Shown: piece after piece, positions 17,130-24,729 of the stretch
Layout: each line of letters opens with the position of its first letter
Numbering within the stretch: position 1 is the stretch's first letter
NCBI GenBank assembly: GCA_947631445.1
Contig: CANRLN010000009.1
Location: 1-49,936 of the forward strand
Length of the DNA stretch: 49,936 nucleotides
Origin: an uncultured Clostridia bacterium
GTDB lineage: Bacteria; Bacillota; Clostridia; Oscillospirales; Ruminococcaceae
Direction: 5' to 3'
Position numbers and translations under genes: made by a program
Notes under the pieces: generated by a model
What the model saw: the letters and a program-made list of their open reading frames with translations, nothing else
Told to the model about the DNA's origin: nothing
Database searches by the model: none

Positions 17130-18599
17130 TTAATCTCTTGCATAAAGCACTGTTAAATCGGCAAGAGCAAGTGCAAGCTTATCCGAAAAATCATTTTCGT
17201 TTGCCCTCCAAACCCAGTTGCCACCAAGGGTGGACGGAATGTTCATTCGGGCGGAATTGTCAAGCTCAAGCAGGTCCTGCATCTGCACAATTGCCGTGTC
17301 GCTACAACTGGAAAAGGCAAGTTTTATCATTGCCCAAGAAATATCCTTGTTTCGCTTTACGCCAAGATATTTACGGCAAAAAGCAAGGGTTTTGCGGTTT
17401 TGCGACTTTATCCAGCCGGTCAAGGTTTCATTGTCGTGTGTTCCGGTGTAAACCACATTGTTTGAATTTGTGTAGTTGTGGGGGAGATAGGAATTTTTAG
17501 GATTGTCAAAGGCAAATTCAAGCACTTTCATTCCGGGATAACCGCATTTTTTAAGTAATTTTTCAACAGGCTTGGTTATAAAGCCTAAATCTTCAGCGAT
17601 AATATTAATTTTGCCAAGCTGTTGTTTAACCGCTTGAAAGAGTTCATAGTCTGGACCTTTTCTCCAGCACCCCTCCACTGCGTCAGTATTTCCAAACGGA
17701 ATACAATAGTAGCTTTCAAATCCTCTAAAATGGTCTATTCTTACCGTGTCATAGATTTTAGCAGAAAAAGCTATTCTATCAATCCACCATTTGTAATTTT
17801 GTTGTTTCATGGTTTCCCAATTGTAAAGAGGATTTCCCCACAATTGCCCCTTTTTGCTAAAGTCATCGGGTGGGCAACCTGCCACTTCAATCGGCTTTTT
17901 ATCCTCGTCAAGCAGGAAAAGTTCGGGACTGAGCCAAACGTCAACGCTATCAAGAGCAACATATATCGGCATATCTCCAATAATGCTTATTCCTTTAAGA
18001 TGTGCATATTCTTTTAGTGCGTTCCATTGCTTAAAATATTCATATTGCAGGAACACCCAAAATTCAATATCTTCAGAATATTTTTTCTTTGCATTTTCAA
18101 TTGCATTAGGTTTGCAAAGTCTTAAATCATCTTCCCATTCGTACCATGCTTTTCCGCCATGTGCAAATTTCAAAGCCATAAAAAGACCATAATCAAACAC
18201 CCAATGTTTGTTTTCTTGTGTAAATTTTTCATAGCTTTCATTAGGTTTAAAACGGTCGAATGCAAGGCTTAGCACATCGAATATTTTTTCATACAAAAGC
18301 CCATAATCGACAACATTTTTGTTGTCGCCCCAGTTTACCTGTGCATATTCTTCCTTTGACAAAAGCCCGTCAAGATTAAGCTGTTCAAAAGAGATAAAAT
18401 AGGGATTGCCTGCATACACCGAAAAGCTTTGATACGGGGAATCGCCATAGCTGGTAGGGGATACGGGAAGTATTTGCCAGTATTTTTGTTTGGCTTTTTT
18501 AAGAAAATCAACAAAGGCATAAGCTTCTTTGCCAAGCTTGCCGATTCCATAATTGTTTGGCAGACTGGATATATGAAGTAAAATTCCGCTTCCTCTCAT
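17130..18599 (-). CDS. malQ: 4-alpha-glucanotransferase (amylomaltase, GH77)
   Basis: Transfers maltodextrin segments between chains, remodelling alpha-glucans. The 489-residue length is standard for GH77. Visible motifs are GSGILLHISSLPNNYGIGKLG at the N-terminus, the nucleophile region TVRIDHFRGFESYY near residue 285, IIAEDLGFI with the acid/base Glu near 330, and GTHDNETLTGW near 385. It probably works on glycogen or imported maltodextrin, complementing glgBCDA nearby. It sits between the WYL regulator (18 nt) and the cellulase (50 nt), suggesting shared transcription. Confidence 0.95.
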   Translation of the reverse strand: MRGSGILLHISSLPNNYGIGKLGKEAYAFVDFLKKAKQKYWQILPVSPTSYGDSPYQSFSVYAGNPYFISFEQLNLDGLLSKEEYAQVNWGDNKNVVDYGLLYEKIFDVLSLAFDRFKPNESYEKFTQENKHWVFDYGLFMALKFAHGGKAWYEWEDDLRLCKPNAIENAKKKYSEDIEFWVFLQYEYFKQWNALKEYAHLKGISIIGDMPIYVALDSVDVWLSPELFLLDEDKKPIEVAGCPPDDFSKKGQLWGNPLYNWETMKQQNYKWWIDRIAFSAKIYDTVRIDHFRGFESYYCIPFGNTDAVEGCWRKGPDYELFQAVKQQLGKINIIAEDLGFITKPVEKLLKKCGYPGMKVLEFAFDNPKNSYLPHNYTNSNNVVYTGTHDNETLTGWIKSQNRKTLAFCRKYLGVKRNKDISWAMIKLAFSSCSDTAIVQMQDLLELDNSARMNIPSTLGGNWVWRANENDFSDKLALALADLTVLYARD

Positions 18600-18617
18600 T
18601 AAAAATCAATCCTTTCG

Positions 18618-19727
18618 TTATTTATAGTTGTTAAGTATTCTGCTTAGTTGTTCTTTTGCTGACTGCACAAGTTCGGGCGGGTCGACTATTTTTATTCTGT
18701 CGGAAAATTTGAAAAGCCAACCCCAAAAAGGCGGTGAAATTTGACAGCGGTGGGAAATTCTCAGTTTTTCGCCGTGTTTGGAATATTTGTCGGAGTTTCC
18801 GAATGTGTCAATCATAGTTCCAAGCAAAGAGGGGTCAAATTCAAAAGTGACAAGCCGTTTATCCTCGCTTGAATACATATCGAATATACTTTCCAATTCC
18901 TTAAGATAATCGGAGGCATTGCCTTTGTGCAATGCACGTTTAATATCATTGCTTTCAATAACGCTTACATTTTTCATGCGGTCTATTCTAAATGTTTTAA
19001 GACTGCTTGTGTCCAAAATCATCGAATCAAAATTATGTTTGTTTTGTTGTATATATTTTTGCGGAGTTGTACTTTCTTCGCTGTCGTGTTTAAAAGCTCC
19101 AAGATACAGTATATCATGTTTCCATGTAAGATAGTATGGGGAAACAAAATAGTAACTTCCGTTTTTTCGCAGGTATTCAACCACCTTGCCATTTTCAAAT
19201 TTATAATCACTATATTTAAAATATATCTGCTTGTTGGTTTCGATAGCTTCGGTTATTGCACTAAGCGTATAAAAAACCGATTTTCCCACCGTGCTTTCGT
19301 GCTGAAAAAGTTCAGCGATTTTTTTTATTTTGTTTTTGTTGGTAGGTTCGGTAAGGCGGGAAATCTTCTTGAGCAGATTGGAGGTATTTTTTTTATCCAA
19401 AAGCCTACAAGACATAACCGCATGGGCAAGCAAAAAAAGTTCCTCATCTTCAAAAGAATCCTCGTTTTCCAATTTGTCATACCAAGTATATATTGGTTTG
19501 GGAGGTTTTTCCACCTGCATCTGAATACCGGTCGGCAGGCATACAAGGCAGTTCAAGTTTTCTTTTATAGTATCTCTTTTAAGGCTTTCAAATCCATAGT
19601 CCCTTAGTCTTTCCATAAGATTGCTTATGGTCATTTTGTTGTTTTCGTCGGTTTCTTCTATTATTATTTTGTAGGTATAAAAGAAAACCGATTTTGCATA
19701 GCCATGTTCTCGTTCAATTTCTTGCAC
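18618..19727 (-). CDS. WYL-domain transcriptional regulator
   Basis: A 369-residue regulator of the YafY/PafBC type. The N-terminal 80 residues (TISNLMERLRDYGFESLKRDTIKENL region) look like a winged helix-turn-helix, and the middle carries a WYL-like fold with YYFVSPYYLTWKHDILYLGAF near residue 190. The C-terminal 90 residues resemble the WCX extension. WYL domains are thought to sense nucleic acid or small ligands. It is the second gene of the DUF896-WYL-malQ-GH9 run, so it may control glucan use or autoregulate; that link is inferred from position only. Confidence 0.85.
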   Translation of the reverse strand: MQEIEREHGYAKSVFFYTYKIIIEETDENNKMTISNLMERLRDYGFESLKRDTIKENLNCLVCLPTGIQMQVEKPPKPIYTWYDKLENEDSFEDEELFLLAHAVMSCRLLDKKNTSNLLKKISRLTEPTNKNKIKKIAELFQHESTVGKSVFYTLSAITEAIETNKQIYFKYSDYKFENGKVVEYLRKNGSYYFVSPYYLTWKHDILYLGAFKHDSEESTTPQKYIQQNKHNFDSMILDTSSLKTFRIDRMKNVSVIESNDIKRALHKGNASDYLKELESIFDMYSSEDKRLVTFEFDPSLLGTMIDTFGNSDKYSKHGEKLRISHRCQISPPFWGWLFKFSDRIKIVDPPELVQSAKEQLSRILNNYK

Positions 19728-19744
19728 TAAAATTAACCCTCCTT

Positions 19745-19966
19745 TTATTTTTTCTTGTTAAGAGATTTATCTGGGCTGATTGGGTGTTTTGAGCCGTCTG
19801 GTTCGACTATAATAACATTATCCAGTTGTCCTTTAAGATTGCCAAGCACGCTTGCACGATATTCGTTTCTCAGCTGAGTTCGTTCCTGTTGCTCCTCTGG
19901 TGTAAGTTCACGCTTTCTTGCAATTGCTGTAAGTTCGGATATTCTTTCAAGTTTTTTCTTTTCCAT
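19745..19966 (-). CDS. DUF896 family small protein (YnzC-like)
   Basis: A 73-residue helical protein: ERISELTAIARKRELTPEEQQERTQLRNEY is the family hallmark (two helices, given here as residues 7-36), followed by LKGQLDNVIIVEPDG. The B. subtilis relatives are YnzC and YneB-linked SOS-operon proteins of unclear biochemical function. It is the first gene of the unit that includes the WYL regulator, malQ and the cellulase, with a strong promoter upstream. Confidence 0.88.
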   Translation of the reverse strand: MEKKKLERISELTAIARKRELTPEEQQERTQLRNEYRASVLGNLKGQLDNVIIVEPDGSKHPISPDKSLNKKK

Positions 19967-20009
19967 TTTTAAGTTCTCCTTTAATATATAATTAAAATTT
20001 ATTATATTT

Positions 20010-20038
20010 ATTATAGCATATTATTTTTGCAATGTCAA
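20010..20038 (-). promoter_or_regulatory. Sigma-A promoter of the DUF896-WYL-malQ-GH9 unit
   Basis: On the minus strand: TTGACA (20038-20033), a 17-bp spacer and TATAAT (20015-20010), a full consensus match. It lies 44 bp before the DUF896 start. No other promoter was seen in the short gaps before the WYL, malQ or GH9 genes. Confidence 0.8.
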
Positions 20039-20089
20039 ATGTTTATTTCAATTTTCAGCAAGCAAAAAGCATTTTTTTTATTAATAATT

Positions 20090-20116
20090 GTTTCCCTGTC
20101 TGTGGTAGGAAAAACA
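20090..20116. repeat. Imperfect short intergenic palindrome
   Basis: Imperfect member of the TTCCC...GGGAA family (GTTTCCCTGTC, TGTGG, TAGGAAAAAC) in the divergent region between the DUF896 and lipoprotein promoters. The rest of the 343-bp gap from 19967 to 20310 holds only the two promoters. Confidence 0.45.
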
Positions 20117-20174
20117 TAAACAAAAAAATCACTTTTTTATAGAACGGGTTTTCATAATTTCGTTTGTAAAACTA

Positions 20175-20203
20175 TTGACAAGCAGAAAAAAATGTGATAT
20201 AAT
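20175..20203 (+). promoter_or_regulatory. Sigma-A promoter of the transglutaminase-like lipoprotein gene
   Basis: TTGACA at 20175-20180, a 17-bp spacer and TATAAT at 20198-20203, full consensus. Confidence 0.8.
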
Positions 20204-20310
20204 AAATTTAGAATTATAGAAGTTTTCTATTTTTTTTGCTCATATCACCAAAAAGTGAGAATAAAGATAAAGTATATACTAAGTGTTTTTTTGAAATGAG
20301 GGAAAAGATT

Positions 20311-21837
20311 TTGAAAGGATTTATGTACAACAAAAGGGCTGTACTTATTTTTTTGCTTGCCGCTTTGGCAGTTTCGGGAAGTTCGTGTGTAAATAAAAAA
20401 GATATAGAAAATACAGACGATTATTCCAGCAATCAATCTTCCGTAAGCGTTGAGGATATGACAGCAACCTCTTCAAAACTTACGGTAGGCACAAGCGAGG
20501 GCGAAGTAAAAAAAGACACCAATCTCTCTTCTGCCACAGAAAAAAATGAATCTAAGGACGATTCAAAACAATTATCACAAAACAATCAACATTCTTCAAA
20601 GCCATCTCAAAAGGAAAACAGCAGCGAACAGACAAATGTTGAGGTGGTGACTAAAGTTGTAACCCAGATTATTCCTGTTGATGCTGAGCAGGAAAGCAAA
20701 GCTTCAATTGATGTTTCTTCTGGTTCATCAAGCGTCAATTATGCTGACGGCAATACATTTCAGCAGATTCACGAGCAGACCAAACAACTTTATATTTCAT
20801 CGTTGACCGAACAGCAACTTGAATGTTATCAGCAGACTGTTAAAGCAATAAGCGAATTTGAAACCCATGTGACATTTTCTGAAATTGGTTTTAATTCGGA
20901 AAACGCACAGGATTTTATAACCCTTATTTCGCTTAGCTGTCCTGAATATATTTACCTTGGCGGAAAATATACCGTTTTTCTTAATGATAAATCTGAAGTT
21001 GTGGCAATAGATGTGGAATACACCATGTCCAAAGAGGATTATGAGGCAAAAAATGCCGAAATGAATACAAAAATAGACGAGATAATCCATGGAATGTGGG
21101 AGGGTATGAGTGACTACCAAAAGGTTCAGTATATACATGATTATCTTATTTCAAATTGCAGTTATTCCGATGAGGGAGAAAATTCATATAATGCTTATGG
21201 TTGCATTGTGGATAAAAAGGCGGTTTGTGAGGGTTATTCCAAGGCTATGCAGACCATATGCAGTAGGGTGGGAATTCCTTGTGTATGCGTTACGGGGATT
21301 GCTTATCCTTCATGGCAGGAGCAGGGTGAAAACCATATGTGGAATATGGTGAGGATTGACGGAAATTGGTATCATATCGACCTTACATGGGACGACCCTA
21401 TGACAAATATCGGCGAGGATTATATAAGATATGATTATTTTAATGTTTCGGACGATTTTATTTTTCAGGACCATACTATTGTTCCCAACAGCTTTATTAC
21501 AGTAAACAAAGCAGAATCCTATAATGCAAACTATTTTGCGGAGCATGGATATCTAATTTATGATGCCAGCACTGCCGAGGATATACTTGCAAAGGCAATT
21601 GTTGAAACGGCAAACGGTGGAAAAAGATTTGCAAGAATTCAGTGTAAGGATATTGATACTTTTAATGCTGTATATAAAAATATTTTTGAACCTGATGAAT
21701 TTAATACAAAGAAAATATTTTCGGTTCTCAGGAGAGCGGTCGAACAGAGCAATAAAATCTTTGCGGATAATTCTTATTCGGTTATAAAATCCGAGAGAAC
21801 AAATACCATAACTGTGATTCTGGATAACGTTTCATAA
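20311..21837 (+). CDS. Secreted transglutaminase-like domain lipoprotein
   Basis: Predicted surface lipoprotein of 508 residues. A hydrophobic signal segment (AVLIFLLAALAVSG) ends at SSC, a plausible lipidation Cys at residue 26. Residues 30-150 are Ser/Asn/Gln/Lys-rich and disordered. The C-terminal half has a transglutaminase-like fold with the catalytic triad visible as Cys in KAVCEGYSKA, His in ENHMWNMVRI and Asp in YHIDLTWDDP. Such proteins are often peptidases or cell-wall-associated enzymes; the substrate is unknown. Start choice: TTG at 20311 has a GAGGGA site at good spacing; ATGs at 20296 and 20323 are in frame but have poorer sites. A terminator follows. Confidence 0.85.
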   Translation: MKGFMYNKRAVLIFLLAALAVSGSSCVNKKDIENTDDYSSNQSSVSVEDMTATSSKLTVGTSEGEVKKDTNLSSATEKNESKDDSKQLSQNNQHSSKPSQKENSSEQTNVEVVTKVVTQIIPVDAEQESKASIDVSSGSSSVNYADGNTFQQIHEQTKQLYISSLTEQQLECYQQTVKAISEFETHVTFSEIGFNSENAQDFITLISLSCPEYIYLGGKYTVFLNDKSEVVAIDVEYTMSKEDYEAKNAEMNTKIDEIIHGMWEGMSDYQKVQYIHDYLISNCSYSDEGENSYNAYGCIVDKKAVCEGYSKAMQTICSRVGIPCVCVTGIAYPSWQEQGENHMWNMVRIDGNWYHIDLTWDDPMTNIGEDYIRYDYFNVSDDFIFQDHTIVPNSFITVNKAESYNANYFAEHGYLIYDASTAEDILAKAIVETANGGKRFARIQCKDIDTFNAVYKNIFEPDEFNTKKIFSVLRRAVEQSNKIFADNSYSVIKSERTNTITVILDNVS

Positions 21838-21885
21838 TTGTTGTATTTATTACCATGTAAAATCAAGACAAGATTTTATTAAAAC

Positions 21886-21920
21886 AAATCCCCTTGCTTT
21901 TTGGCGGGGGATTTGCTTTT
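21886..21920 (+). terminator. Intrinsic terminator after the lipoprotein gene
   Basis: AAATCCCC (21886-21893) pairs with GGGGATTT (21907-21914), with possible extra GC/GC pairs in the loop, followed by GCTTTT. Confidence 0.7.
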
Positions 21921-21968
21921 GGAAATTGTAAAGTATATGAATAAAGTATTAATATTATGTAAAATCTA

Positions 21969-21997
21969 TTGACTTTTAAGGCTGAAAAGAGTATAAT
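21969..21997 (+). promoter_or_regulatory. Sigma-A promoter of the Nudix-dus operon
   Basis: TTGACT at 21969-21974, a 17-bp spacer and TATAAT at 21992-21997. Transcription would start near 22004, leaving a leader of about 135 nt. Confidence 0.75.
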
Positions 21998-22008
21998 AAT
22001 AATCGATA

Positions 22009-22029
22009 GTGTTATGTTAAAACTAACAC
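22009..22029. promoter_or_regulatory. Candidate operator: inverted repeat near the start site
   Basis: GTGTTA (22009-22014) and TAACAC (22024-22029) form a 6-bp inverted repeat with a 9-bp centre, just downstream of the predicted transcription start. Its position suits a repressor-binding site, perhaps for the Nudix-type regulator it precedes. Confidence 0.4.
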
Positions 22030-22039
22030 GTCAATCAAA

Positions 22040-22069
22040 TTAAAATACATATACATTTAAAATACATAT
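22040..22069. repeat. Two 13-bp direct repeats in the Nudix leader
   Basis: TTAAAATACATAT occurs at 22040-22052 and again at 22057-22069, identical in both copies, with starts 17 bp apart. It may be a chance result of AT-rich sequence or a tandem protein-binding site. Confidence 0.5.
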
Positions 22070-22138
22070 TTTGGGTGTAATATGATTAAGAATAAATCTA
22101 TTTTATTAGATTTTAGAAATTTAGGAGGATTGAATCCA

Positions 22139-23047
22139 ATGTCGCAGACAAAAAGCAAAAACATTTCAGAAACAGAAAAAAGTTTTCTTAAGGACTATGA
22201 CAGAAAAAAATTTGACGCTCCGTCAATTGCAGCGGATATGGCGGTGTTTACCGTTTCGTATATTCCAAGCGGAAACTATCGCAAGCTTACCAGCAAACAA
22301 TTGCAGATACTTCTTGTTCAAAGGGCGGACTACCCCGAAAAGGGAAAATATGCACTTCCCGGTGGATTTGTACAGTCCAACGAAACTTTTGAACAGGCTG
22401 CCGCAAAACATCTTGAAAATGAAACAGGCGTTACAAATGCTTATCTTTCGCAACTCCAAACAGTTTCAGATTTGAACCGTGATAAAAGAGGTTGGATTGT
22501 TTCGGCGTCTTATATTGCACTTATTGATTCATTTCAGCTGGAGCTTAAAAGCGGAAAGCATCAGAGCAGTGCAGAATGGTTTGATGTATATTTTGAAATC
22601 GAAAAAGAAACTACCGAAGATTTTGAGGGAAAAGCTGTCCGCACAAGAGTTTATAACATGGTTCTTTCTTGTGGCGAAGTAAAGCTTAATTCCAAGATAA
22701 AACAAACGGTTGAATTTAACATGATTGGCAAAAACATTAGCTATGAAATTCTTGAAAATGATGGTCTTGCTTTTGACCACGCTAAAATTATAGCAATGGC
22801 AATTATAGAACTGAAACGCAAGGTTAAGTATGAAAACGTTGCGTTTAATCTATGCCCCGAATATTTTCCACTTTCGGATTTGCAGAGCATTTATGAGTGT
22901 ATTTTGGGAACAAATGAGGGTGCTTCCAATTTCAGAAGAAAGGTAAAGCCACTTGTTGTTCAAACGGAAGAATACAGCAAGGAAAATTCTGGTCATCGCC
23001 CGTCAAGGTTGTTTAAGCGTAACGAATCCGCATTTTTTGGGGACTAA
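22139..23047 (+). CDS. Nudix-domain protein with winged-helix C-terminus, NrtR-like
   Basis: The protein has 302 residues. Residues about 30-170 form a Nudix-like fold, with LLVQRADYPEKGKYALPGGF leading into the Nudix box near residue 75. The box keeps the first Gly, the Glu after five residues and the late Gly, but the catalytic REUXEE core reads K-H-L-E-N-E, losing two conserved positions. The C-terminal 90 residues (FPLSDLQSIYECILG, NFRRKVKP) match the winged-helix part of NrtR-type regulators. I infer a ligand-sensing transcription factor rather than a hydrolase. The frame opens at 22082, but the ATG at 22139 has an AGGAGG site. dus follows after 3 nt. Confidence 0.75.
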   Translation: MSQTKSKNISETEKSFLKDYDRKKFDAPSIAADMAVFTVSYIPSGNYRKLTSKQLQILLVQRADYPEKGKYALPGGFVQSNETFEQAAAKHLENETGVTNAYLSQLQTVSDLNRDKRGWIVSASYIALIDSFQLELKSGKHQSSAEWFDVYFEIEKETTEDFEGKAVRTRVYNMVLSCGEVKLNSKIKQTVEFNMIGKNISYEILENDGLAFDHAKIIAMAIIELKRKVKYENVAFNLCPEYFPLSDLQSIYECILGTNEGASNFRRKVKPLVVQTEEYSKENSGHRPSRLFKRNESAFFGD

Positions 23048-23050
23048 TTT

Positions 23051-24025
23051 ATGCAATATGTTAAAATAGGAAATCTAAACATAGAAAAAACTGCCTGCCT
23101 TGCTCCTATGGCATCGGTTGCGGATTATCCATACAGAATTTTGTGCAAGCGTTATGGTGCGGCAATGCTGACAAGCGAGATGGTTTCTTCCAAGGGGCTT
23201 TGCTATGGCGACAAAAAAACGCCGGAACTTTGTAAGATAACCCCCAAAGAACGCCCTATGGGAATACAGCTTTTTGGTGAAGACCCTTATTATATGGGCA
23301 AGGCAAGTGATATTATAAATAAATATTCCCCAGATTTTATAGATATAAATATGGGCTGCCCCGTGCCTAAGATTGTCAATAATAACAGCGGAAGTGCTTT
23401 AATGAAAACCCCAAAAATTGCTTTGGAGATTGCCAGAGAGGTTGTTAAAAATGCAAATTGCCCCGTAACAATTAAAATGCGTATCGGTTGGGACGAAAAT
23501 TCTATAAATGCTGTTGACTTTGCCAAAACAATTGAGCAGGCTGGAATTTCTGCACTGGCGGTTCATGGAAGAACCAAACGTCAAATGTACAGCGGTAACG
23601 CCGATTGGGAACAGATAGCTAAAGTTAAACAGGCGGTTAAAATTCCCGTTATTGGAAACGGCGATGTCAGAAGCGGAAGCGATTGCAAAAAAATGTATGA
23701 GCAGACTGGTTGTGACCTTGTTATGATTGGTAGGGGTTCTTATGGCAGACCGTGGATATTCAAAGAGGTTTCAGACTTTTTAAATGGTAAATCCGTGCAG
23801 GAGTTTACAATCCAACAAAGGGTTGCGGTAATGCTGGAACATGGAAAACTTATTTGTCAGGAATACGGCGAAAAGCATGGAATGAAAGAGGTTAGAAAAT
23901 GCGTTGGCTGGTATGCCTTTGGAATGAAAAATGCTGCGGTGTATCGTGGTTATTGTTCCTCGCTTACAGAGTTTAGCCAGCTTGAACAGCTTGCTCAAAG
24001 AATGATTGACGAAAACATAATATAA
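23051..24025 (+). CDS. dusB: tRNA dihydrouridine synthase, DusB-like
   Basis: A flavin-dependent reductase that makes dihydrouridine in tRNA D-loops. The 324-residue protein shows the Dus features: TACLAPMASVADYPYRIL near the start, GIQLFGEDP near 75, the catalytic Cys in INMGCPVPKIVNNNSGSAL near residue 101, KMRIGWDEN near 145, VHGRTKRQMYSG near 172, and the FMN-binding IGRGSYGRPWIF near 225. It starts 3 nt after the Nudix gene, so the two are co-transcribed. Assignment to DusB rather than another Dus subgroup is by general resemblance. Confidence 0.92.
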   Translation: MQYVKIGNLNIEKTACLAPMASVADYPYRILCKRYGAAMLTSEMVSSKGLCYGDKKTPELCKITPKERPMGIQLFGEDPYYMGKASDIINKYSPDFIDINMGCPVPKIVNNNSGSALMKTPKIALEIAREVVKNANCPVTIKMRIGWDENSINAVDFAKTIEQAGISALAVHGRTKRQMYSGNADWEQIAKVKQAVKIPVIGNGDVRSGSDCKKMYEQTGCDLVMIGRGSYGRPWIFKEVSDFLNGKSVQEFTIQQRVAVMLEHGKLICQEYGEKHGMKEVRKCVGWYAFGMKNAAVYRGYCSSLTEFSQLEQLAQRMIDENII

Positions 24026-24064
24026 AATTTCTTCCCTTGCCTTAGGCAGGGGAAGAAATTTTTG
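24026..24064. terminator. Bidirectional terminator between dus and spoVT-like gene
   Basis: AAATTTCTTCCC-TTGCC pairs with GGCA-GGGGAAGAAATTT around TTA, followed by T-runs on both strands. The inner core CTTCCCTTGCCTTAGGCAG resembles the dispersed palindrome family. Confidence 0.85.
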
Positions 24065-24068
24065 GTTG

Positions 24069-24611
24069 TTATTCGGAAATTTGCTTGCCAAGAAACATTG
24101 CTGCTGCCTGAGCGAGCATAAGCTGTTCTTCTTTGACCTGTGTCTTATCATCATTTGCCACAATTGCAACTGCACCTGTAACATCGCCCTCCGAAATAAT
24201 TGGAGAGATTGCAAGTGCGTGCTTCTGAATACCTTCAATCGGCATAATTTCGTTTTGGTTGTCACGTCCGTAAAGATAGTTCTTTCTTGTTTCAAGCAGT
24301 TCTTCAAGGGCGGGGGAAATTCTTCTTTCGCCATACTCTTTCTTTGCTGCTCCTGCAACCGCTACAACATGGTCACGGTCGAAAATTACGGTTGGAACAC
24401 CGCTTAACTTATAGATAACTTCGGCAGCTTGGGTTGCCCCCTCTGACAGTTCATTGACGGGAGAATATTTTTTAAAGATAACCTCGCCGTTGTTGCCGGT
24501 GAAAATTTCAAGAGGAAATCCTTCTCTTATTCTCATGGTTCTTCTTATTTCTTTTGGTATAACAACACGTCCTAAATCGTCAATTCGACGAACAATTCCA
24601 GTAGCTTTCAT
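24069..24611 (-). CDS. spoVT: AbrB/SpoVT-family stage V sporulation regulator
   Basis: The 180-residue protein opens with the AbrB swapped-hairpin DNA-binding domain (KATGIVRRIDDLGRVVIPKE, IRRTMRIREGFPLEIF, residues 2-37), followed by a GAF-like domain from about 55 to 178 with IFDRDHVVAVAGAAKKEY and DVTGAVAIVAND. This two-domain layout is that of SpoVT, which modulates sigma-G-dependent genes in the forespore. It is monocistronic, with a possible forespore-type promoter upstream and a shared terminator with dus. Confidence 0.92.
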   Translation of the reverse strand: MKATGIVRRIDDLGRVVIPKEIRRTMRIREGFPLEIFTGNNGEVIFKKYSPVNELSEGATQAAEVIYKLSGVPTVIFDRDHVVAVAGAAKKEYGERRISPALEELLETRKNYLYGRDNQNEIMPIEGIQKHALAISPIISEGDVTGAVAIVANDDKTQVKEEQLMLAQAAAMFLGKQISE

Positions 24612-24651
24612 ATAAAATACACATTCCTTTCGTTTGTTTGAGATGTGTTGT

Positions 24652-24680
24652 TATTGTATCCTTTTGACAAAAAAATATAC
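24652..24680 (-). promoter_or_regulatory. Candidate forespore (sigma-F-like) or sigma-A promoter of spoVT
   Basis: On the minus strand, GTATA (24680-24676) is followed after 14 bp by GGATACAATA (24661-24652). This matches the published sigma-F consensus GYATA and GGNRANAHTR with one mismatch and one base less spacing than usual. The same stretch can also be read as a weaker sigma-A promoter (TTGTAT, 18 bp, TACAAT), so the call is ambiguous. Confidence 0.4.
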
Positions 24681-24729
24681 AAAATTATAAGAGGAATTTT
24701 TTGTTATTTAATATATTTTTGTAAAATTG

